Shown: positions 17,343 to 25,835 of the stretch, piece by piece
Position numbering within the stretch: the stretch's first letter is position 1
Layout of the letters: the number at the start of each line of letters is the position of its first letter
NCBI RefSeq assembly: GCF_947494755.1
Contig: NZ_CANLVZ010000008.1
Span: forward strand, 134,325 to 198,324
Length of the DNA: 64,000 nt
Reading direction: 5' to 3'
From: an uncultured Tateyamaria sp.
GTDB lineage: Bacteria > Pseudomonadota > Alphaproteobacteria > Rhodobacterales > Rhodobacteraceae
Position numbers and translations under genes: made by a program
The notes under the pieces: generated by a model
The model's database searches: none
Seen by the model: the letters and a program-made list of their open reading frames with translations, nothing else
What the model was told of the DNA's origin: nothing

Positions 17343-18874
17343 CAGGCAAACATCCCGTGCACGAACCAGCGCGGATCCCCGCCGCGCCCATCATCATGCA
17401 GACCCTCGCGGTAGAGCCAGATGCGGCGGCCCGTCTGATCCTCGACCTTGAAATAGTCACGCAGCCGGGTGCCGGGGCGGTCTTTCCACCATTCGGGGGC
17501 GATCCGTTCCGGCCCCGCATACCGGGTGACACGATGGGTTTGCTTGCGCCAGACGAACTGTGCCGGTGGGCCCTCGGGCACCGCATAAAGCACCCGCACT
17601 TCTTCGGGGACGTCCAGCAGACGGATGGGGCGGTTTTGGGACACGGCCTCAACCGGCGGAGGGGGGGTGGACAGGGCGGCGACACGCCCCTCGGCGCGCT
17701 CCGGTACGTGGCTGGCCCGCAAGGTAGGACGCGACACAGCCTGTGTGCCAAACTTTGCCGTCAGCCGATCCACAAGCAAGCTGAGGTCCAAACCATCCTC
17801 GACATCGCCATCCAAACCCTTTTGGACAACGTGCATCGGTTCCACCCCACCCGCGGCCAATGTGATCAGATCAAAGCCGAAACCCGGATTGATACGCTCG
17901 ACCTTGTCGCGAAACAGGCTGTGCAGGTGGATGGGGTCCTGTGAGCTGGCAGACATGGCAACATCGACAAAACTGACATCGCCATCCGTGCGGTACACCG
18001 TCAGATGCAGCCTGCGGCACCCCATGCTTGCGTGCTGCAACGCATCACACAGGTCTTCGCACAATTGGGGCAGATAGGGTGTCGGGTCGAAAATAGGCTC
18101 TGCCAAGCGGCTTTGGACCACAAACCGCGGCTTTGCATCGACGCTAGCAACAGGTTCGGCCAACCGCCCAAACGCCTGATCCAGCCGCATCAGCGGGTTG
18201 GAGGCGAGGGCCGCTTTCACAAAGCGCCGTGTCAGCGAAAGGCGCGGCACATCCATCAATGCCCCGATGGTTTTGAGCCCCAACCTTTGCAACAGCAGCA
18301 AAGTCTCGCCGTCCAGACGCAATCCCGCGACGGGCAAGGGCCCAAGTTTGTGGGGGATTTCATCGGCCATGCAGATTGAGCGCACAGGCCCGAACCTTGC
18401 CAGCGCCCAGGCACTTCCCCATGTCGGGGCAACGGCCAGTTGTGATGTTAGACCCAGAAGGGACAATTGCGTCTCCATCTCGATCAGCATCGCAGCTTCG
18501 CCGCCCAGCAGATGATCGGAGCCGCTTGTGTCCAAAATCATCCCGTTGTCGCCATCGCGCACCGTCCACGGACACCAGCGCCGCGCCCACAGCACCAAAC
18601 GATCCAATGCGGCCCGGTCACCGGCCTGGTCTGCATATTCCACCTGCAATTCGGGACAAATCGCGCGCATATCCACAACGCGCGATCCCGGCAGAATGCC
18701 CATCCCCCGCGCGATACGATTGGAGGCGTGGATCACCGGGCCATGATGCCCCTCACTGGCCAGCACCAGCGGAATATCATCCTGTGGCGCGTTGCCCCGT
18801 CGTTCCATCGCGCGCTGCCATCGCTCCATCGCGAAGTGGGGTAATGCGATCGAGACGATCCGCCGTCCGGTCAT
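17342..18874 (-). CDS. imuB: ImuB, Y-family polymerase-like mutasome protein
   Basis: 510 residues of the catalytically inactive Y-family fold. It opens with RRIVSIALPHFAMERW, continues with VIHASNRIARGMGILPG and the palm-like segment LDTSGSDHLLGGE near residue 115, where active Y polymerases have paired acidic residues. The C-terminal domain (LLDVPEEVRVLYAVPEGPP, then FKVEDQTGRRIWLYREG) is typical of ImuB. In the mutasome ImuB bridges DnaE2, ImuA and the beta clamp. The ATG at 18874 lies 98 bases inside imuA, an unusually long overlap; a later start would remove conserved N-terminal sequence, so the overlap is probably real. Confidence 0.93.
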   Translation of the reverse strand: MTGRRIVSIALPHFAMERWQRAMERRGNAPQDDIPLVLASEGHHGPVIHASNRIARGMGILPGSRVVDMRAICPELQVEYADQAGDRAALDRLVLWARRWCPWTVRDGDNGMILDTSGSDHLLGGEAAMLIEMETQLSLLGLTSQLAVAPTWGSAWALARFGPVRSICMADEIPHKLGPLPVAGLRLDGETLLLLQRLGLKTIGALMDVPRLSLTRRFVKAALASNPLMRLDQAFGRLAEPVASVDAKPRFVVQSRLAEPIFDPTPYLPQLCEDLCDALQHASMGCRRLHLTVYRTDGDVSFVDVAMSASSQDPIHLHSLFRDKVERINPGFGFDLITLAAGGVEPMHVVQKGLDGDVEDGLDLSLLVDRLTAKFGTQAVSRPTLRASHVPERAEGRVAALSTPPPPVEAVSQNRPIRLLDVPEEVRVLYAVPEGPPAQFVWRKQTHRVTRYAGPERIAPEWWKDRPGTRLRDYFKVEDQTGRRIWLYREGLHDDGRGGDPRWFVHGMFA

Positions 18875-19454
18875 ATGTCACCGTCCACTTGCCCGGCTTG
18901 GCTTGACGCGACCGGAACAGATCGAGCGACCAGCGCGATTCCCCCGGCGCGTGGGCGTCGTGGGCATTGGCGGTAGAGGGGACCGACCCGATCCGCCAGC
19001 GGTTGCGGGCCGCACTCAGGTTTGGTGTGGCGGCGTGGCGGACCAGCCAGCAAGGCACATCTGCGGCCTCTGCACGAATCGCCAACCGTTTGGTCGCGGT
19101 AAAGTCCAACGCGGCCGGATCGCCCCATATCTCGCCAATCACGGCGACAAGTGTCCGGCAACGCAACCCATCTTCTAATGCCCACAGAACGTCGACCGGA
19201 CGGGACAAGTTCACCGCAATAATGGGGCGCTGGACGCCAAGCCCCGCAAGACAAAGACGCCCCGTTTCGCGACAGGACAGGCGATCCTGCACCCACAACA
19301 CAGGCGCATTGGTGCGGGGCAGACGCGCCAATATGTACCCAATTGCGGCTGCATCTGTCACCGTTTCGGGAAAGATCTCCGACAAGGTCCGTTTGATCGG
19401 GCTCCGCTGATGCCGCTGCCCAAGCTTGTATTTTTGAAGAGACAACGACTGCAT
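18777..19454 (-). CDS. imuA: ImuA, RecA-like mutasome accessory protein
   Basis: A 225-residue protein in the position and frame arrangement of ImuA. It has the RecA-like core segments AAAIGYILARLP, PVLWVQDRLSCRETGRLC and LVAVIGEIWGDPAALDFTATKRL, ending with SRWSLDLFRSRQAKPGKW and a low-conservation tail that overlaps imuB by 98 bases. ImuA binds RecA and regulates the ImuB-DnaE2 polymerase. The ATG at 19454 is preferred to the GTG at 19463. A LexA box lies 24 bases upstream. The tail after GKW is the part overlapping imuB and may be of little functional weight. Confidence 0.87.
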   Translation of the reverse strand: MQSLSLQKYKLGQRHQRSPIKRTLSEIFPETVTDAAAIGYILARLPRTNAPVLWVQDRLSCRETGRLCLAGLGVQRPIIAVNLSRPVDVLWALEDGLRCRTLVAVIGEIWGDPAALDFTATKRLAIRAEAADVPCWLVRHAATPNLSAARNRWRIGSVPSTANAHDAHAPGESRWSLDLFRSRQAKPGKWTVTYDRTADRLDRITPLRDGAMAARDGTTGQRATG

Positions 19455-19477
19455 GCACGTCACACTGATTCCCTAAT

Positions 19478-19492
19478 GTTCCTTCTTTGTTC
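19478..19492 (-). promoter_or_regulatory. LexA (SOS) box upstream of imuA-imuB-dnaE2
   Basis: GTTCCTTCTTTGTTC is an exact GTTC-N7-GTTC alphaproteobacterial LexA site, 24 bases before the imuA ATG. It overlaps the proposed -10 element of the imuA promoter (19489-19494), so LexA would directly occlude RNA polymerase. The same motif, in reverse orientation, controls the radical SAM-UdgX operon at 11349-11363. Confidence 0.9.
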
Positions 19493-19517
19493 TAAATATA
19501 TGCAGCCGTTTGGTCAA
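19489..19517 (-). promoter_or_regulatory. Probable sigma-70 promoter of imuA-imuB-dnaE2
   Basis: On the minus strand TTGACC (19512-19517) is followed, after exactly 17 bases, by TAGAAC (19489-19494). Both hexamers are close to consensus, and the -10 shares its GAAC with the LexA box, a common arrangement for SOS promoters. The predicted start lies about 25-30 bases before the imuA ATG. Confidence 0.55.
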
Positions 19518-19680
19518 ACAGTGAGAGGGGGTTTTGGCTGCCAACATCGCCACCGCAGACCTGACAATTGGCAGAATTTCAGAATCCCCCCCCCGGAAAC
19601 TGAAATACAGCGCAGCGCGCATCGGTTAGATTCGGATCATCACCTGACGCATTGTCAGATGAAAATTGAGGAGGTCTGTT

Positions 19681-20352
19681 TTGGAACACCCAACTCTCAC
19701 TCTACGAAGCGCCGCCCACGATATTCGAGGATACCTTGCCAGCGCATCGCTGGCGGCAGAAGGCCTCGGCGCGCATATGGATGAAAAGGTGGCGTTGCGC
19801 GCTGAACGCATCGCCAAGGCCATCGATCAAATCGCCTGTATTTGCGACACGGACCTTGTGGAAGCAGAAAAGCCTGAGACCACAAACTGCCTCAGCCACG
19901 ACGACATTGAGGAGATGCTCAAAGACATCGCGCATCTGATTGGCCCGGTTTACGAAGATCGGATCGGACATCCCAAAATGGACGTGTTTGTATCGCAAGG
20001 CACACGGCTTGTGTGCAGCAAAACCCGGCTGTTTCGGATCATCTATAACCTTACGGTCAATGCTGCGCATGCCATCCGGGCAAGCACTGGCAGCCGGATC
20101 ACGATCCGGGTGTCGCAAGGCTGCGGCAAGGTCTGTTTTTCGATATCGGATGATGGCCCCGGCCTGCCCGAACATATCATCGGCCACCTTTATCCCCGGA
20201 TTGATCGCCCACCGGCCATGGGCGCACATATCGGCTTTGGCTTGATGACAGCCGTCGGCCTTGCACGCGAGATGGGTGGCAAAATGCGTCTGCTGCGCAG
20301 CTCGAAAAACGGCACTGAGTTTTGCCTGATGTTACCCGATAGCCCGGTCTGA
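19681..20352 (+). CDS. Small soluble sensor histidine kinase-like protein
   Basis: A 223-residue protein without membrane segments. An N-terminal HisKA-like helix carries AAHDIRGYLASASLAAE (candidate phospho-accepting His near residue 13), followed by a HATPase domain with N-box NLTVNAAHAI near 125, G1 box SDDGPGLPEH near 160 and G2 box GFGLMTAVGLA near 190. The start is a TTG at 19681 with AGGAGG six bases upstream; an in-frame TTG at 19666 lies before that site and is disfavoured. There is no sensory domain, so input probably comes from a partner protein. No response regulator is adjacent. A strong terminator follows. Confidence 0.75.
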   Translation: MEHPTLTLRSAAHDIRGYLASASLAAEGLGAHMDEKVALRAERIAKAIDQIACICDTDLVEAEKPETTNCLSHDDIEEMLKDIAHLIGPVYEDRIGHPKMDVFVSQGTRLVCSKTRLFRIIYNLTVNAAHAIRASTGSRITIRVSQGCGKVCFSISDDGPGLPEHIIGHLYPRIDRPPAMGAHIGFGLMTAVGLAREMGGKMRLLRSSKNGTEFCLMLPDSPV

Positions 20353-20445
20353 CCCCCAGATCGCAACGGCGTCCCTGCCTGTACACAGCACGATGTCCCA
20401 AATGTGCAAAGGCCTGTCCCCCCAGCCTTCTGTACAGGCCACAAC

Positions 20446-20480
20446 GGCGGATGGTTTCCCGGCCATCCGCCTATTTTTTT
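20446..20480 (+). terminator. Rho-independent terminator after the histidine kinase gene
   Basis: A perfect 9-bp stem GGCGGATGG/CCATCCGCC (20446-20454 with 20463-20471) encloses an 8-base loop and is followed by TATTTTTTT. It sits about 95 bases after the kinase stop and is the cleanest intrinsic terminator in the window. A looser GGCCTGT/ACAGGCC pair lies just upstream (20411-20440). Confidence 0.88.
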
Positions 20481-20561
20481 GCTCTGACCCCACCGAGCAC
20501 AGCCAGCATCTCCGAGGGAAAACCCAATGAAATCGACGCTATCGCGAGGACGACACCCCTG

Positions 20562-20714
20562 TTGGAAGCTGAATGCGAATATCGGCAATCCGAAGATGTG
20601 GTCACCGCCCTCTTCACCCAGCATTTGGGCGCTTCGTCAGCGGCAGCATTAAAGGATCTCGTGCATCTGTCGCAAGAATGGCGCGCGCATTTCGCCAGCG
20701 GTGCCGAGGTCTAG
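20562..20714 (+). CDS. Possible small hypothetical protein (50 residues)
   Basis: An open frame beginning at TTG 20562 after a distant GAGG gives LEAECEYRQSEDVVTALF and ends SQEWRAHFASGAEV. The composition is protein-like and helical, but there is no good ribosome site, no recognised family and the ATG-initiated extension upstream runs through the terminator at 20446-20480. It is offered only as a candidate; the interval 20481-20746 may be non-coding. Confidence 0.22.
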   Translation: MEAECEYRQSEDVVTALFTQHLGASSAAALKDLVHLSQEWRAHFASGAEV

Positions 20715-20746
20715 GGAAACCGCAGCATGCTCTCACCTCTCAAAAG

Positions 20747-21445
20747 TCAGGTTTCGCTCAATCCGAAATCTTTGGTCGACACGGTGTCGTCTTTCTGGGT
20801 GGCTTCCCACTGAGCAATCAACGCATCACCCCTTCCGTTGAAATCATCCGTCAAGAAACGGCATCTGGTAACCCGGTCGAGCCTGAAATGCCGGATGGAT
20901 TGCCTGAGCTCGCACCAGGCAACCACAAGCACGTTGTCGACATAGTAAATCAGCACCAAGGGCCAAATCGTGCGCTCGGTTTCGCGACCCTCGACATCGG
21001 CGTACTGGATCGCGGCTTTATACTCGTGCCTGATCGCCTGTCTGAGCTTTGACAGGTCCACGGCGGGGATGGATTGCACACCCCAGGACGACGCAACCAG
21101 CTTTTTCGTGCTTGGCGCGACCTCGTGCAACTTGTGCGACGCACGCCGCGCCGCACGCCACAGGCCGGGATCACCGGTGCGCGCGATCATGTTCAAACCG
21201 ACGGAAACGGCCTCTGCTTCGTCCACATCAAAATTGACTGGGGGCAGGTCATATCCGCGCCGCATGACATAGCCGATACCCGGTTCGCCAAGGATGGGGA
21301 TCTGCATGGCCTGCAAACTTGCGATGTCACGGTAGACGGTACGCACGGACACCTCCAACGCCGCTGCCAGATCACGCGCCAGAACGGGCCGTTTGGCCGC
21401 CCGAAGAAGCTGGATCACTTCAAAAAATCTTGTCGTTTTTGGCAA
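20747..21445 (-). CDS. YafY-type transcriptional regulator (HTH-11 plus WYL domain)
   Basis: A 232-residue regulator. The N-terminal winged helix-turn-helix (RFFEVIQLLRAAKRPVLARD, then LEVSVRTVYRDIASLQ) is followed by a linker and a WYL-type domain near residues 130-210 (IRHEYKAAIQYADVEG, WPLVLIYYVDNVLVVAWCELR, FRLDRV). Start TTG 21445 is chosen because GGAGGTG lies 6-7 bases upstream; the ATG at 21490 would place the operator palindrome inside the gene. It is divergent from the DMT-family transporter, and the palindrome at 21463-21479 between them is its probable operator. The WYL ligand is unknown. Confidence 0.85.
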   Translation of the reverse strand: MPKTTRFFEVIQLLRAAKRPVLARDLAAALEVSVRTVYRDIASLQAMQIPILGEPGIGYVMRRGYDLPPVNFDVDEAEAVSVGLNMIARTGDPGLWRAARRASHKLHEVAPSTKKLVASSWGVQSIPAVDLSKLRQAIRHEYKAAIQYADVEGRETERTIWPLVLIYYVDNVLVVAWCELRQSIRHFRLDRVTRCRFLTDDFNGRGDALIAQWEATQKDDTVSTKDFGLSET

Positions 21446-21462
21446 CGCAGCACCTCCATTCA

Positions 21463-21479
21463 GTTCGGCATAGCCGAAC
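21463..21479. promoter_or_regulatory. Operator palindrome GTTCGGC-ATA-GCCGAAC
   Basis: A perfect 7-bp inverted repeat with a 3-base centre lies between the divergent WYL regulator and DMT exporter genes, 18 bases before the regulator TTG. Its symmetry fits a dimeric HTH regulator, so autoregulation plus control of the exporter is the simplest reading. Confidence 0.6.
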
Positions 21480-21545
21480 ACTGCTGACATATAGATGGCA
21501 TTAGCAATGCGGTAGCGTCACCCAGATATTGAATGGGGATCGGAC

Positions 21546-22397
21546 GTGACACGCCAAATGACAGAAAGTCGAAATCTGGGAATCCTACTGGTTGTGATGT
21601 CGGCCATCGTCTTCAGTTCAGCCGGGATTTTCACGAAGGGTGTGTCCACCTCCGCCTGGAACATCATCTTCTGGCGGGGCATTTCAGCTGCGTGCTTTAC
21701 CCTTTTCTACCTCTACCTGCGCCAAAACCTCAGGACGGAAGTGAGGGCGTTCGGCAAACCGGCGTTGCTGGTGACCGTTATGTCGAGCGTCGGCAGCGCA
21801 GCCTTTATCCCCGCATTCAAACTGAGCAGTGTCGCCAATGTCGCCTTGATTTACGGCTCCGCACCGTTTGTCGCCGCGGCGCTGTCCTGGGTCTTCATAA
21901 AGGAGCCCCCGACGCGGAAGGTCGTCATCGCAAGCCTCGTTGCATTCTGCGGCGTCGTGGTTGTCGTCTCGGGATCAATTGGTGGCAGCCACCTGCGCGG
22001 AGATGCGCTGGCGCTTGTGATGACGGTCATGATGTCCGGAGTCATTGTGGTCTATCGCAAATACCCATCGACCACGGCCGCGCTTCCCGCAGCAGCGTCA
22101 TCGCTGGTCTTGTTGCCCGTGGCCCTTGTCTTTGACGCCCCTCTGGCGGTGCCAGTGGCCGAAATTCCGGTCCTCATCTGCTTTGGCCTCGTCTTCGCAA
22201 TCGCATCTGTCACCTTGTCAGAAGGCGCGCGGCGCTTGCCGTCCGGAGAGACCGCCTTGCTCTCCACCCTGGAAATGCCGCTCGCCCCGGTTTTTGCGTT
22301 TCTAATCCTTGCAGAGGTGCCGACATCGACGGTGTTGGCAGGCGGTCTGATCATCTTTGCTGCGGTGGTGTGGTCCCAACGCGGAGTGCAAAGCTGA
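21546..22397 (+). CDS. EamA/DMT-superfamily metabolite exporter
   Basis: A 283-residue membrane protein with ten predicted helices in two EamA repeats (first about residues 10-135, second about 148-280). Typical segments are SAIVFSSAGIFTKGV at the first helix, YGSAPFVAAALSWVFIKEPPT at the end of repeat one and LLSTLEMPLAPVFAFLILAEVP in repeat two. Members export amino acids or other small metabolites across the inner membrane. The start is GTG 21546 or ATG 21558; the GTG has a weak GGGGAT upstream. It is divergent from the WYL regulator, which probably controls it. Substrate unknown. Confidence 0.88.
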   Translation: MTRQMTESRNLGILLVVMSAIVFSSAGIFTKGVSTSAWNIIFWRGISAACFTLFYLYLRQNLRTEVRAFGKPALLVTVMSSVGSAAFIPAFKLSSVANVALIYGSAPFVAAALSWVFIKEPPTRKVVIASLVAFCGVVVVVSGSIGGSHLRGDALALVMTVMMSGVIVVYRKYPSTTAALPAAASSLVLLPVALVFDAPLAVPVAEIPVLICFGLVFAIASVTLSEGARRLPSGETALLSTLEMPLAPVFAFLILAEVPTSTVLAGGLIIFAAVVWSQRGVQS

Positions 22398-22547
22398 TAT
22401 CGGAGGGTCAGCGTACCACACTGCCAACAAGGACAGCTTCCATCATCGCAGACATTCGGTTGCAAGGTCTTGCCGTCTTCATGCTTCATGGTTCATCTTC
22501 GCCATCTGGTGCGATCGACACCAATACGCATATTATCGGAGGGCGCG

Positions 22548-23432
22548 ATGCGGGTACTCTTTACAGGCGGCAGCGGCAAAGCAGGCAAATGGGCCATCCG
22601 GCACTTGCAGGCGCAGGGGCATCGCGTCGTCAATCTGGATCAAGTGCCGTCGGGGCTGGATTGCTGTGAACTTCTAGTCGATCTGTGCGATGCAGGCCAG
22701 GTGATCGGTGCCATGAGCCAATTCACAGACGGCGCAGAGCTCGACGAGGGCACCGGCGTTCCCACTTACGATGCAGTCGTGCATTTCGCCGCCGTCCCCC
22801 GCGTCATGATCGGCACCGATGGCGAATGCTTCCGGCAGAACACGTTAAGCACATATAACGTGATCGAGGCTGCCGTGAAAGTCGGCATCCCGAAGGTGAT
22901 CTTTGCAAGTTCCGAAACGACCTATGCGATCTGCTTTGCGGATGGAGAGGTGAAGCCCGAGTTTGTCCCCATTGATGAGACCCACCCGACGGTGCCGCAT
23001 GACAGCTACGCGATGTCCAAAGTCTGCAACGAGATGACCGCCAAGTCGTTTCAGGCGCGCACTGGCTGCGACATATACGGCCTGCGGATCAACAATGTGA
23101 TTGAACCGGATGAATATGCCGGGATGTTCCCCGCCTTCATGAAGGACCCGGCGCTGCGGCGTCGAAACATCTTTGCCTATATCGACGCGCGCGATCTGGG
23201 CCATATGGTGGATTGCTGTCTGAACACCGACGGATTGGGTTTTCAGGTGTTCAATGTGTCCAACGATGACATGTCGGTGGACCTTACCTCGGACGCGGTG
23301 ATTGCGCGGTTCTACCCCGGCGTCGAAGTGCGGGGCAAGATGGGACCAAATGAGACGTTCTATTCGAACAAGAAGGCCAAGGAGATGCTGGGCTTTGCGC
23401 CAAAACATTCCTGGCGCGATGTGTTGGGCTGA
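22548..23432 (+). CDS. NAD(P)-dependent epimerase/dehydratase (extended SDR)
   Basis: A 294-residue extended short-chain dehydrogenase. The nucleotide motif is TGGSGKAGKWA (residues about 6-16), the catalytic serine region is IFASSETTYA and the Tyr-Lys pair is in SYAMSKVCNE near 160. GGAGGG sits six bases before the ATG, which fixes the start; longer upstream frames lack a ribosome site. It resembles sugar-nucleotide or uronate epimerases/dehydrogenases, but the substrate cannot be read from sequence. It stands 150 bases after the exporter gene and could be co-transcribed with it. It converges on the M20 hydrolase gene. Confidence 0.85.
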   Translation: MRVLFTGGSGKAGKWAIRHLQAQGHRVVNLDQVPSGLDCCELLVDLCDAGQVIGAMSQFTDGAELDEGTGVPTYDAVVHFAAVPRVMIGTDGECFRQNTLSTYNVIEAAVKVGIPKVIFASSETTYAICFADGEVKPEFVPIDETHPTVPHDSYAMSKVCNEMTAKSFQARTGCDIYGLRINNVIEPDEYAGMFPAFMKDPALRRRNIFAYIDARDLGHMVDCCLNTDGLGFQVFNVSNDDMSVDLTSDAVIARFYPGVEVRGKMGPNETFYSNKKAKEMLGFAPKHSWRDVLG

Positions 23433-23494
23433 TTGGTGCCGCATCTTGGGTTCGCCATAGTACAGACTATGCGTCTGCCCGCGTGGGTGGGGCC

Positions 23495-24664
23495 CTAGTC
23501 CCCTTGGGCATCGCCCAACACGTCGCGCGCGATGCGTTCAAAGATCGCGCTGCCGATGGGGATGAGATCATCGGGAAAATCATAGTCCGGGTTATGCAGC
23601 GCCGCATAGTCTTCGCCCGGCCCCAGACACAGCATCGCCGCCTTCGCCCCCCAACCGAACACCCCGAAATCTTCTGATGCGCGCATGGGCACGTTTTCTT
23701 GTCCATGCGGGACACCGATTGCATCCATCGCCCTGACAGCCACCTCATAGGCATCCGGGTCATTTATGGACGCTGCGAAGTGATCACGAACCTCGAATGT
23801 CACGTCCAACCCGAATTCCTCTGCCACGGAGGAGGCCAAGGAACGCGCGGTCGCCTCAAGGCCATTCAAACCTGCGTCACCGGCAGTGCGCAGGGTCGCA
23901 AAAATCTCGGCCTCACCCGGGGCGATGCCAAAGGTCGGCTCCCCGATATTCACATGGGTGATTGTCACCAGGCGAAAATCGTCATTGCGGGGTCCACCCT
24001 CGCCCTGCCCCAAGGCATCCAAGACGGGGATCAGCTTGGCAACTGCCAACGCGGGCGACACACCATCCTGCGGATCGGCGGCATGGGCGGTTTTCCCGCT
24101 CAACCCGATCTTCAGACCCAAAGACGCGCAATTCATCAATCCCACACGGGCAGAAACAAAACCAAATGCGGTCCCCGGCTCATTGTGAATGGCAAAGGCC
24201 CAATCCGGCTTGATCTCCTGATAGGCCGGGTCGGCCACAACCGCTTTGGCACCGCTTCCATCCTCCTCAGCGGGTTGAAACATCAGGACGACACGCCCCC
24301 GCGCGACGGGCCTGCGCGAGATCAGGCGGCCCAAGGCAAGCAACATCGTCATATGGCCATCATGGCCGCAAACGTGACTTTTGCCAGTGGTTTGCGAGGG
24401 CCAGGCGATGGTCTCGTTGCGTTCCTGAATAGGCAGGGCGTCAAGCTCGGCCCGAAACAGCACAGTCGGGCCATCCTGCCCACTGTCGAAAATCGCGGCC
24501 ACGCCATGACCGCCAAGCCCGGTAAGGATCCGCGTTGCATTCATCGGTGCCAGCGCGGCGACGATCGTTTTCGCGGTTTCCACTTCTTCGCCAGAAACTT
24601 CGGGATGGCGGTGCAGCGCCCGGCGAAATTCTGTCAGTTCGATCAGATCACTATTTGTCAGCAT
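23495..24664 (-). CDS. M20-family amidohydrolase (hippurate hydrolase-like)
   Basis: 389 residues of the M20D metallopeptidase/amidohydrolase family. Metal ligands are visible in SHVCGHDGHMTMLL (Cys and His), VVLMFQPAEEDGSGA (catalytic Glu pair) and AFAIHNEPG, with the C-terminal ALHNPDYDFPDDLIP histidine. Such enzymes remove acyl groups from N-acyl amino acids or act on hippurate-like or auxin conjugates. The ATG at 24664 (MLTNSDLIELTEFRRALHRHPE) has AAGGCGG upstream, and the longer form from 24712 lacks one. It is monocistronic as far as seen, and the next upstream gene is 220 bases away on the same strand. The true substrate is unknown. Confidence 0.9.
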   Translation of the reverse strand: MLTNSDLIELTEFRRALHRHPEVSGEEVETAKTIVAALAPMNATRILTGLGGHGVAAIFDSGQDGPTVLFRAELDALPIQERNETIAWPSQTTGKSHVCGHDGHMTMLLALGRLISRRPVARGRVVLMFQPAEEDGSGAKAVVADPAYQEIKPDWAFAIHNEPGTAFGFVSARVGLMNCASLGLKIGLSGKTAHAADPQDGVSPALAVAKLIPVLDALGQGEGGPRNDDFRLVTITHVNIGEPTFGIAPGEAEIFATLRTAGDAGLNGLEATARSLASSVAEEFGLDVTFEVRDHFAASINDPDAYEVAVRAMDAIGVPHGQENVPMRASEDFGVFGWGAKAAMLCLGPGEDYAALHNPDYDFPDDLIPIGSAIFERIARDVLGDAQGD

Positions 24665-24884
24665 TTTCCGCCTTGGTTTCAAATTCGGACGCAGCAATTG
24701 CGGCGGCTTCAACTAACAACATGACGGCACGGTGTTAAAGCTGCGAATATTGAGGGACGACCTGACTTGAGCCCTGATGATTTGGCGGCTTGAGACGCAT
24801 TTCTATCCAGAAAGCGCAGGCGCGCCGCCGCATGTGCGACGACGCTTGGACCAGCGGCATATCACGCGCATGGCAACCGCTTTA

Positions 24885-25835
24885 CTACTGGGTCGCGTCC
24901 AATCCCGGTGGTCTGCCTTTGCAATACCCACCGGCACAGAAGACACCTGCGTTCAGGATGGAGACCGGAAAATCGACATCGAACGTATCAACCACCTCGG
25001 GCAGCCAGATATCGATGCACGCATCTTCGACGATCCTGTAGACAGGGTGGCCGGGCTGCACGGCCTGGCCATCAATCTCCATCAACACAACCTGAATGCC
25101 GTCGCCTTCCGCATGGAAGTTCTGCTTGTAGGGTCTGCCTTTCGGACCCGACAGGTCACCCTTGCGCGTCGTCAGGCTATCATCGTTCACGTTGAACACC
25201 CACCGCACATTGATCGGAATGCCAGCAATATCGTTATTTGCGGTGTTCCGGCATATCGCAAACTTGGTGGTGTAGATGTCGAATTGCCCCCGACCCAGGC
25301 CAAGTTCCGTGGTCTCATCGATTGAAAACTGAACCGCGCGCAAGGAGCTTCGGCCAAGGATCGCGTCCTTGTAGAGTACGAAATTGTCATTCGAATCCGT
25401 GTTCAGCGCCTCGCATTTTTCCGCAGCGATCGCGGCAACGCCCAGCATTACCAGCGCTGCACCTGACGATGCGCCACCCTCCAAGAGGCCAGCGCCCAAA
25501 TGCTGGGTAGTGTCTCCGTTAAGTCTGTCAAACAGCGGATCTGATCGCAGCGCTTTCAACTCTTCCGGGGTTCGCGCCTCAAGTGAAAACGCGGCCTGAA
25601 ACGCGGCCTGAATAGTGTAATCGGAGCGTTCGAATTCTCGCGCTAAAGCCCCAAGATCAATGAATTGACGCTCTCTGCCTGCGTCAGCCAGATAGCTGTA
25701 AAGCGCGGTCGGCGCGGTCCCTGCGTCGTTGCCTTGAGCGTTTGCCTGCGTTGATGCGAGCGCAAAAATTACTAGCCATAACAAGCGTGTGTGGCGCGCC
25801 GCATTGCGAATAGACGAAATTGTAGTGCCGATCAT
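24885..25835 (-). CDS. Secreted protein of unknown function
   Basis: A 316-residue protein with a likely Sec signal (helix LLWLVIFALASTQANAQG near residues 18-35, cleavage after AQA/NAQ). The mature part has an N-terminal helical region with YTIQAAFQAAFSLEART, a small hydrophobic stretch GASSGAALVMLGVAAIAA near 125, and a C-terminal region rich in beta-type sequence with several cysteines (C142, AICRN, VEDACIDIW, VFCAGGYCKG) that may form disulfides. I do not recognise the family. It lies downstream of the cyclase-ATPase gene on the same strand with a 326-base gap, so a link between them is only possible. Periplasmic or extracellular location is inferred. Confidence 0.6.
   Translation of the reverse strand: MIGTTISSIRNAARHTRLLWLVIFALASTQANAQGNDAGTAPTALYSYLADAGRERQFIDLGALAREFERSDYTIQAAFQAAFSLEARTPEELKALRSDPLFDRLNGDTTQHLGAGLLEGGASSGAALVMLGVAAIAAEKCEALNTDSNDNFVLYKDAILGRSSLRAVQFSIDETTELGLGRGQFDIYTTKFAICRNTANNDIAGIPINVRWVFNVNDDSLTTRKGDLSGPKGRPYKQNFHAEGDGIQVVLMEIDGQAVQPGHPVYRIVEDACIDIWLPEVVDTFDVDFPVSILNAGVFCAGGYCKGRPPGLDATQ

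Noticed and set aside
23433..23494. Short repeat CATAGT-acag-ACTATG between convergent genes as a terminator
   Set aside because: Only six pairs, AT-rich and without a T-run.
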